Shown piece by piece: positions 1 to 34,729 of a DNA stretch of 64,000 bases. The first letter of the stretch is position 1; the number at the start of each line of letters is the position of its first letter. The DNA is taken from NCBI GenBank assembly GCA_963931865.1, contig OZ007505.1, positions 17,509,457 to 17,573,456 of the forward strand, read 5' to 3'. The DNA is from Axinella damicornis. Taxonomy: Eukaryota; Porifera; Demospongiae; Axinellida; Axinellidae. The translations under genes and the position numbers were made by a program. Under the pieces are notes generated by a model. That model ran no database searches and was not told the origin of the DNA. It worked only from the letters and a program-made list of their open reading frames with translations.

Positions 1-185
1 ACACCAGTAATTGTGCAAGGCACTCACGTAGCAGTACAGTGGTTGTCATTACCTCACTGTCTGTCCTCCTCCCCTTCCCCTCCTTTCCCTCCCCTTCCCC
101 TCCCCCTTCCCTTCCCCTACCCTCCACTCCCGTTTCTTCCCACCCCACCCCTACCCACTCCCTTTGAGCTAACAGGGTTTCTTCT

Positions 186-217
<32 letters not shown>
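186..217 (+). repeat. Poly-G run
   Basis: About 32 consecutive G within a C/T-rich stretch at the left edge, inside a MON2 intron. I see no further exon between 1 and 483. Homopolymer length is likely to be unreliable in the assembly. Confidence 0.9.
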
Positions 218-483
218 CGGCCCTTGAATCTTTACTGCCCCCCCCTTGAATGATACCCAAGAAGTATTATGCATGCAAAGCTATTCATGCCTCCCCCCCT
301 TACCTCGCCGCGCTACGATTCCCCCCCCCCCCTCCCCCTCCAGAACGATTTCTAAAAGAAACACTGGCTAACCCCTCCCCATCTCTCCCTCCCCCTCCCC
401 TCCCCACCAACCCCCACCCCCTCCCCCAAAGGTGCCTAGCACAGAACTCCTGTCCTAGCTCGAGCTCCCCAGTACTGCCTCAC

Positions 484-23217
<22,734 letters not shown>

Positions 23218-23536
23218 CTTTGTACGCAGGTTTTACCCCTTTGACCCTGTCGTTACATTGGATAATTCTGAGGCGGAGTTTTGATTAACTAACCATTCAA
23301 AGAGCCTTTTCCGGTCTAGTCACCAAATCAGGTTATAAAAATTCATGATGAAAGAGATAATTATGCTGTTTGGTACACGATTACACCAACATGGCAACTA
23401 AACTTGCTAAGTGTAGAAACATTCAAATCTGAAAGGTGTGCTAATTTTAGTCTTCTACGCAATTACACGAACAATACCATTTTAGGAAGAAGTGTTTCTA
23501 ATCATATTAATATAGCAAACCATGTGTCAATGTTTC

Positions 23537-24334
<798 letters not shown>

Positions 24335-25162
24335 TTAATCTGCAATGGAGAGAGGAGGGAGGGGGTTAATGTGAGCACACAGAAGTAGAGGGGTATCATA
24401 CTACATTGGTCAGAGACAGAGGAGCTTGGACACATTCTCTGCACACGTGACTATGCGCTGCACTTGAATGGAAATAATTGCGTGTTTTACGTTCCTAACC
24501 TCGCCAGCCTCGTTCCCAAGTCAATATGGCCTGGGACCGAGGGAAAACGTAAATTGCCAACGAGAAGTGAAGCTACAGTTGGGCAGTTTGAAATTAGGAG
24601 TACGTTGAAGACGCTTCAGGTTGGGAAGGCTTCCAGTTGGAGTACCGGGAGTGTGGCTTCTCCGCCATCCCATGCGGTCGATCCTTCTAGAGGTCGTACA
24701 GCCTAAGTGATCTGGGGGTTGATGGCATATTTGGAATCTACTCTACTGGAGCTTTCGAATGACGCCAAGTTTGTTGAAATACTCGCAAAGACTACCAAGA
24801 ACAAAATTCGGTATAGTAAATCTCCATATAAATTTGTAGGTCACATGACCATGTCCAACCTCCTCTGGGTCAGAGAGAGGGGAGGGAGAAGTTAATAAGA
24901 AGGCAAGAGGGGGCTAGTACATGAGCAAGAAGGGGAGGGAGGGGTTAATAAGTTGGCAAGAGATATGGTTAATAAGTGGCCTAGATATACATGAGGAGGG
25001 AGGGGTTAATAAGTGTGGGCAAGAGAGAGGAGTTCTGGGTGGCACAACACTGAACTGGCACAGTGGGGGAGAGGAAGTGCTGCTATGTTACTGGCCAGCA
25101 TAGCACATGAAGGTCAGTTGTGGAATAGAATTTCCTACTTCCTTGCAGGAAGTGAACTATTA

Positions 25163-25440
25163 GGCTGTCTTTGAGCAAGCGAGCACAGCACAACAAGGTT
25201 TGCTGTTGGCATCCGTTGCCAGGGGATTGGATGACATTGCTCTGTGGAATGGCATTTCCTATTCCTGTGCAGGAAGTGAATTACAAATAATAACTATTAG
25301 GCTGTCTTTGAGCAAGCGAGCACAGCACAACAAGGTTTGCTGTTGGCATCCGTTGCCAGGGGATTGGATGACATTGCTCTGTGGAATGGCATTTCCTATT
25401 TCTGTGCAGGAAGTGAATTACAAATAATATTAGTGTTAGG
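25163..25440 (+). repeat. 137-bp tandem duplication
   Basis: GGCTGTCTTTGAGCAAGCG recurs exactly 137 bp later (25163 and 25300), followed by near-identical sequence through TGCAGGAAGTGAATTACAAA. A third partial unit starts at about 25439. Part of a further unit precedes it (GCAGGAAGTGAACTATTA). Confidence 0.9.
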
Positions 25441-27877
25441 CTGATTTTTTGGGTGTAGGTGAGATGATGACGTCACTGTGTGTCATTACATGAGTGTTAG
25501 TCACTGTAAGAGGAGCAGGTTCCATTGCAACCACAGAATCTAGAGCAGCTGGCATCCTTGGTTATGCATGGGCTTATATTTGCGCATGTATAACTTCTGG
25601 TTGATTCATTGGGGCGAGCCTGAGCGAGCCCCACATAGACGAGTTTGCTGTAAATTTTCTATATATATATATATACATGTATGTATCGTACGTCGTGCCG
25701 TAAATCACTTCCTGGTCGTATTTTGCGTGTTCTTGCGTCATGCGTTATTTCCAACCTGAGTTCACTTAGCTACTTCCTGCACGCTTGTGTGTTGATATCA
25801 TGATGTCGCGCCGGTCTAACTGAGACGCGAACTACGAACAGTCTACCTCAACAAGGCCTTGCAAGGATGGAGACTATAGCGGGGCGGTGAGTGGCTAACA
25901 GAGACCGCTCCTGGACCTGGACCTACCTGCCAAGTGCACGAAATCAATGATTAGTGCGGTCATAACTTTCTCTGGTCACAGGTGTGATCTGTGTCTGTGT
26001 CCTTAACTCTCCGTCAGACTCACATTCTGATGACATGCACATGCAACTGCTCCATGTACATTCAGTACTTGCATGTACTCGCTCAGGCTCGCCCCACAAT
26101 GTTCTGCATTCGTCTAGTTAATTAAGATGGCACTCCTGGTAGTACAAACTGGTAGGACAGGCCTACCTCCATTTTGTGTGTTCAGTTGCACAGACAATAC
26201 GTGTAGTGCATGAGAGCAGAAGGGCCGCGAAATACAGGAAAGGCCTGGGGGCATTCATCATGTGAATCATGTCACATGATATGGACATGGGGGGGGGGGG
26301 AGGGGGGGGGAGGGGGGGCATAGTCGGTTCAGCATGTCCTAAAATATATTTGGCTAGAAGAGTGCTCCACGGGTACATTGTAAGCCCAGACTCCAGATGC
26401 TGCCCAGCCAGTGGGAATGGCCTGGGCACAAGGCTAGTGCGGCACCACACCACACAAGACTATCATGGGAACGAGCCTAGGGAGAGTGAGGTGAGAAAAC
26501 AATGGACATGGGAGGGGAAAGGCAATGTCACAGAAGTGTATACGCAGCAAAATGGATGTGTGAGTGGGGAACTTGGCCGCTGTACATGGTGTCATTGTCC
26601 GTGCTCTCTCCACCATCTGAAACACGCACCTGACAATACAGGCATGCTGGAGATGCTTTCACATCAATTAGCTTCATGGGGAAGGTATCAACTATGTGAC
26701 CAGGTACACGCCAATACAGCCATACTAATACAGCCATCCCAATACAGCCCCCAAGGAAGCTCGGCTTCCTGAATTAGTTCCCAATCAAATTGTATGCATA
26801 AATTCTCGGAATAGCATTATGAAGCCAGTTATGAGGTCACAGTCAACCAAGGTGTGTAGCTGTGGTTAGCAGACCAGGAGGAGAAATGCACTTTTAATGG
26901 ACTTGTGATAAGTGGTCAGGGCATCACTTGTGGTGCCCTTCTGCAGTTATCCAAACAGGAAGTACTGGATGAAGGGTCAATTAAAGTGACATGCGAGTTT
27001 GCAGGGTCACCTGACATCTCAGAGTGGCAACGTACTAAAAAGCCATTAGTGTTCGGCACATGGTCGGTGTGGCAAGTTCCAACTACACGACCAACGATCA
27101 GGGTAAATCATTCCCGAATCTTTCCTTACAAACATTTTTTTATAACATTCAAGGACCCCGACGACCATCTTCATGAAATTGTGTGCAGAAACTCACCCTG
27201 ATGGTGGAGTTGTGTGTTCTAGGAAACTAAGGCAGGTGCAGTCACTGACTTCCATTCTTTTCTATGTTCTGTTACATCAAGGTGACGGGCTCACCGTGCG
27301 GTGGGCGTGGCTGTCGTACATTAAGAGGATAACTGAGGTACAGAAGTAGAGCAGTATGGCAGTACAGAGGTATGGCGGTACAGAGATGACAGAAGTGCAG
27401 TAACCGACTCACTGATAAAAGCTGCTAGGGCTCACTGGGGAGACAGCGCCACAGCAGCATGGTACAATGAGCAGGGGGAGTGTGTTGTGAGTGGCCGGCA
27501 CTGAGTCTGGACAAGCCTGCGTGCACTCATGAGCAGAAACCAACAGATCATACTATGCCATGTCTATGAGGAGGACGCTGAGGCACAGTTCACCCGAGAC
27601 TAAACTCTGCAGAGGGTATCATCTCAATCCTCAAAGTGGGTGTGGTAGGTATATGTACTTCCCTGGTAACCACCAAGGAATGTTAGCAACTTAGTTTATG
27701 AATCATTATACTCCAGGAATCCTAATTGAGGACAAATTTGGAACTTACCCACCAATTGATGTGTATCGATTCTAAGAAGTGAATCTCCAATCTGGAACTA
27801 TGACCATCAATGACCGCAATCAATACATTAAGATTTTAACATGTGTCTGTGTGTGTGTGTGTGTGAGTGACGGAAGT

Positions 27878-28425
27878 GGGATGTTCATGGGGCGGGACTA
27901 GACTATAGTGACGCGCGACCTTCGTACTTTAATTTATTTACTGAACCTCGAACTCTGCGAAGAATGTTCGAGAACTTTGGGTCCGGGCATTGGCTGGAAT
28001 CCAGCAAGCGCAATCGGGGAGCGCTCCTTGCAGGCAATTCTTCACTCTGGGTTGGGTGACTGGAACTGGTGGAGGTATCTCAGTCAGACATGGGTGAGTC
28101 TCAGGCCAGGCCCTCTGGAAATTCAGGGGAACAGAGGAAGGAGAGAGTTCTGGACTCTTGGTAGTAGGCTGTAAACTTTGTCATTTCTGTAACTCTTCCA
28201 AGCAGTCGAAGCGGACGTAATCGGGGAGCAGCAGTTGAAGCGGACGCAATCGGGGAGTAGCAGCCGAAGTGGACGCGATCGGGAGCAGCAGCTGAAGCGG
28301 ACGCAATCGGGGAGCAGCTCTGCAGTCTGCACAGAGAGCTGCATGTCCGGCGCCGGATTACACACGGTAGGCGAACGAGGGGGAAGTAGCTGAGCGAGCG
28401 AAGCGAGCTCAGCTACTTGTAGCAT
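27878..28425 (+). repeat. Dispersed repeat with internal 28-bp minisatellite and palindromic end, copy 1
   Basis: Starts near GGAAGTGGGATGTTCATGG, passes through CGACCTTCGTACTT, carries four tandem GCAATCGGGGAGCAGCAG units and ends at the palindrome GTAGCTGAGCGAGCGAAGC plus complement. The same order occurs inverted at about 40726-41005, and a fragment lies at about 60297-60335. Unclassified transposable element. Confidence 0.75.
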
Positions 28426-28474
28426 TTATTTGTGAGACGTAACGGCTGAGATATATTCATGTACACTTCCGTAT

Positions 28475-28873
28475 TAGCCTCATTCCCAGTCCCACGCCCA
28501 GCTTTTCGTCGCTGCTTAGTACGGTAAAGCGGGGAGGGCCTGGTACATGTGTACATTTCCTCATGACGTAATCGAAAAATGGCAAAATTTTCAGAACAAA
28601 GACGCTACGTTTTGCGTGTTATTCTGCCATCTACACGTTCAACGCTCGGTGAGTATGACAGTCGCCCCCCGTTAGCTAGATACGTGTGGTGTGTTACCTG
28701 GTACCTTCGCTCTTCTTGCTGTTCTGAGACCCACTACGCCCACATTAAACTTCTGGTCTTTCTACCCCTTTCTACCCTTGACGTCACTCACGTGAGGAAA
28801 TGTACCAGGCCCTCCCCGCTTTACTGTACTAAGCAGCGACGAAAAGCTGGGCATGGGACTGGGAACAAGGCTA
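28475..28873. mobile_element. TAGCCTC-family MITE, 399 bp, with perfect 9-bp target duplication
   Basis: Nearly 95-bp inverted ends start TAGCCTCATTCCCAG and run through CCCAGCTTTTCGTCGCTG. Both flanks are CTTCCGTAT, an exact 9-bp duplication. No transposase. A half-copy of the same inner sequence lies at about 56984-57085. Confidence 0.88.
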
Positions 28874-28916
28874 CTTCCGTATGGGATTGATGGATTGATC
28901 AATAGGAGTCGGTCTG

Positions 28917-29365
28917 GTCAAGGATAATTAAAACTGAACGTGGATTGGAAATGGCAATATAAATTTACTACGTAATCCGCGTTGCGCTTACTTTGTGTTA
29001 GGTTATCTTGACCAAGGAAGCACCCAGAGAGATGAAACTACTTGCTATCGATGCTTGTGTTGTTACCTCATTAGGCTATTGAGTTTCTTTGCCCTCGTAA
29101 GAACGGAAGCTTGGTACGCAGCCTCTCTGTCATTAAATTGGGCCTGTGACACGTGATTACTTGTGTTAGGTTATCTCGACTAAGAAAGCACCTAGCGATA
29201 TTAAACGACTTGCTGTCAACGCTGCTGTGGTTGCTGCATTAGGCTATTGAGTTTCAGGAAGAAGTCTGATCTGGGAGCGAGGCTAACGCCTGCGCACGCA
29301 ACACGGATTGTGACATCATTTGTATTGCTGTTTCCAATCCACGTTCCGTTTTAATTATCCTTGGT
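28917..29365. mobile_element. Inverted-repeat element (about 450 bp) with internal direct repeats
   Basis: Ends CAAGGATAATTAAAACTGAA and the reverse complement of CAAGGATAATTAAAACGGAA extend into about 70-bp inverted arms. The flanks share GTCTG. Inside, TTGTGTTAGGTTATCT...GGCTATTGAGTTTC occurs twice in direct orientation (about 28994 and 29161). Non-autonomous. Confidence 0.72.
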
Positions 29366-30075
29366 CTGATTATACTGCCGGGGTCTACACCGATTCAGTG
29401 ACAGCAATGACCCTCACATAGGGAGGGGCGAACACAAAAATGTCTATCAGTAATTTGGACAACAAAGCTCCAATCATATGAAACACTAACTACCCAACTT
29501 ACTAAACTAAGTGTACACCATGTAAATTTGCCAAAATTGAGGCAGATGTATCTACCATTGTCGATGCCTTAGAAAGTGTGTTTGTCTTCCGTAAGCAATT
29601 GAGTGGAATGACGTGTATGACCATGCTCGTAAGCTTGTGTGTGGCTATTGATTACCATTCTGTGTTGCGTCTCCCCCACTGGCTTAAATTGTAGCCTTCC
29701 ATTGTTACAGATACAGGTATCAGCCATTTAAGTGGGGAAACCGACCATGATTAGTGCTACGTTGACAACATTAATACCATATCATATGACCAATTGTTAG
29801 CCAATGCGCCACTCCTGCATACATTTGTATATAAGACACCCCAAATTGTTTCAGACTATAGACAACGAAATAGCCACCCATGGCCAGAAGAGCATGCAAG
29901 CGACAGGTTACTCTTAAAATGTGGCATACGGTTTGAAGACCCCAAGCTGGTCATTCCAGTTCGTTCTACTGCAATGGCTAGCTCATCAACCAAACAGGCC
30001 TAGGGTCCTTGCCAAAAATGAATAAGACACACAGACAGCTATCCAGTTTTGCAAAACACATCTCTAACCTTTCTG

Positions 30076-30174
30076 TTAGCCGCATTTCCTGCTACGTGCC
30101 ACATAGTTCTGTGTTCAGGCTCCCCGCTTGTAGCGTGAAACTATGTGGCAGGTAGCAGGAAATGCGGCTAACAT
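30076..30174. repeat. Hairpin with 34-bp stem
   Basis: GTTAGCCGCATTTCCTGCTA... pairs with ...TAGCAGGAAATGCGGCTAAC around a roughly 30-nt loop, with one or two mismatches. Probably a foldback element. No clear target duplication. Confidence 0.8.
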
Positions 30175-31746
30175 TTGCATGCTAACCGATAGAGCTGCAA
30201 GTGCATAAAAATGCCTCTTGCACTTTCAACGCTCTTGTAGTCATTCCTTCCGCCAAGTGAAATTGATTGGAGCTAGGACATTGCTCTGTGTTGCGTGCGT
30301 GCACAGCAGCATTGTTCTGTGCCAAGCGACGGCTACCACAGAGAGAGCTCTAGCCGTACTGAAGGCTCACCTAACAAAATCAGTCCACTCGAACAGTTAC
30401 CAACCCCTGACAACGGCTACTATGAAGTTTGTGTGGATGTACTACCTGAGCTTGGAGGTGCATGGACGACGTCAACATCGGCGATGATTACCATGGTGAG
30501 TCATACGTTCAGCTAAGAACAGACAAGATGAATTGCTAACCCTGTACGTACATCTTTGTGCACCTCGTAAACACCGTTTACATTTAGCGCCATAAGGTTT
30601 CAGGATGTTCTATTTTGGGTACAACTCAAGATTTCTGCCCGGCAGTGACCGTACTACCAGCGCATAATAATGGCAGTTACAAACTCTTCCTCCTTGGTCT
30701 ACTTACCATGCAGTCTTGCTAACTGTCACCAACTTAGCAAGGTTTCAACTGACACAGCAATTTCCAGTCATCTCTCCTGACAATTTTACTTCACTAATTA
30801 GGTAATTTTAAAAAGTAAAATTCTTGTTCAGGTACAACAAACAGATAGACAGGGAGACAAAACTCGCGTCTGACTACAAACCTAATGTTCCACCCACTGA
30901 TCGCCAACATACACACTATTAGCACCAAACTGTGATGAACCTTCCATGAGTTGCTGGCTGCTGGTACCTTCTTGACAATGCCTAACTAAGTCAATTACAC
31001 CTGAGTACAGGCACATCTACACAGAGCACTTTAGACACACCAAGAAATGGCATTACTTCAGCTTGAGAACAGTTTCAGGAGCCATTTTGGTCCAAGGTCA
31101 ATTTGACCAGCTACTCTTCTTGAACATTAGTTTCCAGGAGCTAATTAGTCCTAACCACTTGACTGATACTGTGGTCATGGTTGCAAGCAACACATTGAAC
31201 ATAAACTACATACTGGCAACATCATGACCCAAGGGTGTTTCCTGCCGGTAAACCATCCAGGTAAACCATCCATCGTTAGGAAAACCAAGCATAATAACAC
31301 AGCAAAAGCACTTGGTGTAATTTATTATTTCAAAACAATGTGATGATTATATCAAGATTAGGGGGCTCAAAAACTTGCAAACAAGCATCACCACATTCGG
31401 CGGAGAACAATGAGTCACTTGTTCACACAAACAAGTGCACTACAGGTGACAACTGTTATCACCTCATTCGTAATCCACTTATCTATACAGCCAGAAACGA
31501 ATCACTTCAAGGAGCACTGCACTTGAGCACAGTGCTAACAGGCGAAACGGACAGTTCCTGCTAATACGGCAGCTAAGACATTTAACACCCAACCTAAAAT
31601 ATTTACTTTACACCTCAAACATGAAGGTTACACCCCCCCGAGTACAGCATCCAATGACACATTATGAACACACATGAACACGGATGATAAAACTTACCCT
31701 AAATCTTATAATCTAGACAAACTTAGTAATGCTTAGCTTAGCTTAG

Positions 31747-31781
<35 letters not shown>

Positions 31782-31811
31782 ACCCCACCCTACCATCACC
31801 ATCACCATCAC
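31747..31811 (+). repeat. Poly-C run followed by (ATCACC)n
   Basis: About 35 consecutive C, then CACCCTACC and three ATCACC units, then (AC)n to about 31828. Confidence 0.9.
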
Positions 31812-32320
31812 CACACACACACACACACGCGCTGTTCATAATTTTGGCACCCTCCCTGTGGTTTGCAGTCCGACAACTTTTGGCACAACCATTGACACTC
31901 AGGTCAACACTCCCCTCATTTCCTCCATTCTTCCAACTTAAAACAAATCTAGCACACCACCTACATAATTTGACCCTAGAGCATTTTCAAATTATGCATT
32001 CTTATAACTCCCAACCAACCCTTATCTCAGCTACCTCAAACTCACCAATTAGCTAGCGCCTCCGTAAAGAGTGTGAAGCTCCCTCCACGCCTTTAACTTC
32101 GATCCAGCTACTAAAGTTGGCAACTTATACTTTCCGCGCAGGGTGTGGAGTCAGATGCCAAGTGAACCCACCAGTTGGCTTATTTGTATACCCAATCTCC
32201 TTCCCGTAAACTATTCCGTATTCTTAACTGTATATCAGTTGTGAGCATGCGCAGTAGATATGTTACTAAATTTAGATGGAAAATCGTTCTAAAAATAGAA
32301 CATCCGTTCCTTCCCGGATA

Positions 32321-33049
32321 TTCAACTCTCCATTCCTTTTGTGTGCGCTCCATAAAATTCAACAGATTATCAAGCATCATAGATTTCGATTGGGCAGTAG
32401 CTGGCTTCTGACAGAGAACGAAGCGAAGTAAGTTCTACTTTAGTATCATGGTTGAATGAGTTTAGTAGCTGGAAGAACTTGGAATGCCAGGACCCTGGAG
32501 GCTGGAGTGATTTTGTGCACGGCCATTTTAGTTGTTCATTGTACATGATGTATATTTGTCAGTGTTAGATGTTGTACAACAAACCAGAACATTTCCCGTG
32601 TATAAGACTAGCGAAGTGAGCACTGGCTAGACCCACTGAATGGCAGGACTCCGTGATACGAATAATCCCCTAAGCACATCTTAGACATAGAGTTAATATG
32701 TACATGGGTAGGTGCTGGATGGCTGGAGTATGGGGAGAGCGTCAGTGATGTCTGGCGAGATCTTGGTTAGCTAGTTTCTGTATTAGGTGTTTCTGTATTA
32801 GGTGTTTCTGTGAAGCCTGTACCAAAGCAACACTGCCACTTCCTACATAACTAGCAATGTATTGCCCCTCTGTCAGTCTGATGTACCAATAGGTTTGTTA
32901 TCAACTCGTTCTCGCCAGTTACCAATTCGGCACAGCCTGTGCCCTTGGCGACTGATTGTTTGCATCTGTGTACCCCACACCAAGGCTTAGAATAGCCCTT
33001 GTCACAAGTGTGCACACAGACTTATTGTTTTTACTCTCTTCCACAGAAA
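32321..33049 (+). promoter_or_regulatory. Probable 5' UTR intron of the plus-strand Rho gene
   Basis: A strong donor (GAA|GTAAGT) at 32427/32428 and a strong acceptor (TTTTACTCTCTTCCACAG) 3 nt before the ATG suggest that a noncoding first exon ends at 32427 and an intron occupies most of the stretch. Transcript data would confirm it. Confidence 0.5.
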
Positions 33050-33628
33050 ATGGCAGCAATTCGTAGAAAGTTGGTCATAGTCGGTGATGGGGCTTGTGGA
33101 AAGACATGCCTCCTCTTTGCCTTCACTAAAGATGAATTTCCGGACAAGTACATCCCAACTGTCTTTGAAAACTACGTATCGGACATTGAGGTAGATGGAA
33201 AGTTAGTTGAGCTCGCCCTGTGGGATACGGCCGGTCAGGAGGACTACGATCGTTTGAGACCGCTCTCCTACCCTGACACCGATGTTATCCTCATGTGTTT
33301 CTCTGTCGACAGTCATGACAGTTTAGAAAACATCCACGCAAAATGGGTACCAGAAGTCCAGCACTTCTGTCCAAACGTTCCTTTCCTTTTGATCGCAACA
33401 AAGAAAGATCTCAGAAACGACCCGGCCATAAAACAGGTGCTGATGCGGGAAAAACTTGAAGTGATTCGTCCCGAGCAAGGCAAGGCAATGGCAGAAAAAG
33501 TGGGTGCGTATGCCTACCTCGAGTGCTCAGCAAAGACACGGGAGGGAGTTCGTGAAGTGTTCATCACAGCCACTCGTGCTGCTCTCCAGAAGAAAGGAAG
33601 AAGAAAAGGATTCTGCACAGTATTGTAG
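33050..33628 (+). CDS. Rho-type small GTPase, single coding exon, 192 aa
   Basis: Complete Rho fold: P-loop GDGACGKT, switch [17 protein letters not shown], switch [23 protein letters not shown], basic tail RRKG and CTVL CaaX box (predicted geranylgeranylation). The base-recognition motif is TKKD rather than NKKD, a Rac-like substitution. Residues after it, with [19 protein letters not shown], keep the Rho insert. The start was chosen because the ATG directly follows a splice acceptor and aligns with other Rho N-termini; an earlier in-frame ATG lies in the intron. The coding frame has no intron, unlike the neighbour at 23.5 kb, so it may derive from a retrocopy or an intron loss. It is a RhoA-like paralogue, not an orthologue I can name. 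Confidence 0.95.
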   Translation: MAAIRRKLVIVGDGACGKTCLLFAFTKDEFPDKYIPTVFENYVSDIEVDGKLVELALWDTAGQEDYDRLRPLSYPDTDVILMCFSVDSHDSLENIHAKWVPEVQHFCPNVPFLLIATKKDLRNDPAIKQVLMREKLEVIRPEQGKAMAEKVGAYAYLECSAKTREGVREVFITATRAALQKKGRRKGFCTVL

Positions 33629-34729
33629 ACCGATTTGAAAGGCTGCCTGGATTCAACAGATAATAAAAGTAGTCACACAAGTTTTTTAAAAATGTGTATG
33701 GCACTACACACAGAAAACCAGAATACGCTTCTTGTTTGTGTCTCATTATGTGTTATATTTATACATACAGTGAAGGGTTGGTGGAAGAACTTCAAACTGG
33801 ATGGTTTACACTTTTATTAGGTTTTTGTACATTGTAACTGGCAGTGTGTGTTTGTTGTGTGATGTGAGTGGGTAATTACTGCTTTCACTCTGTATTGTAT
33901 CATATCACTGGTTCTGTTATTGTGAAACTATGCAAGGCCATGGATCATCATAGCTTTAGCTTGACCATACAGGTGGTGTAGTCTTGAGCCCAGACATCCA
34001 CCGCAGCCGACATGTGTGGACAGCTAGCTGCATGGGCACAAGACTAAGCAGGTGGCTAACTACCTGAGAGTATTCATATGCTACACCCAGCCTGCAGCTG
34101 GCCACAGCCACTAGCTATAGCTGATCAACTTCAGTGCATGACATTTTCAGTGCACATGGGGGACCAGTGACATGGGAGACCAACTATTGTGACTTGACAC
34201 ACATGCAGATCAACTGCATGGTTTTGAAGCAGTGGATCATCGAAACATGCATGCATATATATATACGTAGCACTTGCACTTTCTTTTCAGAGACTCAACC
34301 TGCATGGGAGCATGCACCCTAAATCTTCCTACCAATTATGAGCGGCGCTCATAAGCTCCTGCAATAATTTAGTTTAGAATTCTTGTGTGTTCAGCACACA
34401 TTATGCAGCACTCAATACCATCTGGAAGACAAAATAATCATATGATCTCGGCTTGGCTGGCAATGGTTGCAAGTGTGCGGACATGCTAATCTGGCACAAA
34501 GTAATTCCCCAAAGTAGCAAGAAACGGCACCATAGAGGGAAGTGAACAAGCCAGGATGTGTTTCCTGAATTATCAGCAGTTATAATAATTATTATCACAT
34601 GATATACACCACTATACATACATAAATACGTATATACATGTACATGACTCCATATAGTGGTCCTATAATGCTTTCACTAAGATCACATGAGACCAGACTT
34701 GCAGCTGATAGGCTGGCCCCAGTCGCTGC
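33629..34729. other. 3' UTR and short intergenic region
   Basis: An AATAAA signal lies at 33662-33667, only 34 bp past the Rho stop. Farther on, 33979-34046 has TAGTCTTGAGCCCAGAC paired with GGGCACAAGACTA, a likely decayed TAGTCTC-family element with related but offset flanks (CAGGTGGTG and AGCAGGTGG). No gene recognised. Confidence 0.5.

Larger units (their letters stand above)
24344..32320. other. Intergenic region between two divergent Rho genes
   Basis: No convincing protein-coding gene is seen. The stretch contains a 137-bp tandem duplication, (TA)n near 25665, a G-rich tract at 26289-26318, an unclassified dispersed repeat, two inverted-repeat elements, a 34-bp-stem hairpin, and a 35-base poly-C with ATCACC repeats. 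Short open frames at 26.9-27.2, 29.8-30.0 and 30.2-30.5 kb match nothing I know. Confidence 0.6.

Noticed and set aside
29794..30487. Short frames between the Rho genes as a transposase or novel gene
   Set aside because: Frames are under 100 codons, lack splice partners and match no motif I know; the stretch contains a foldback hairpin.
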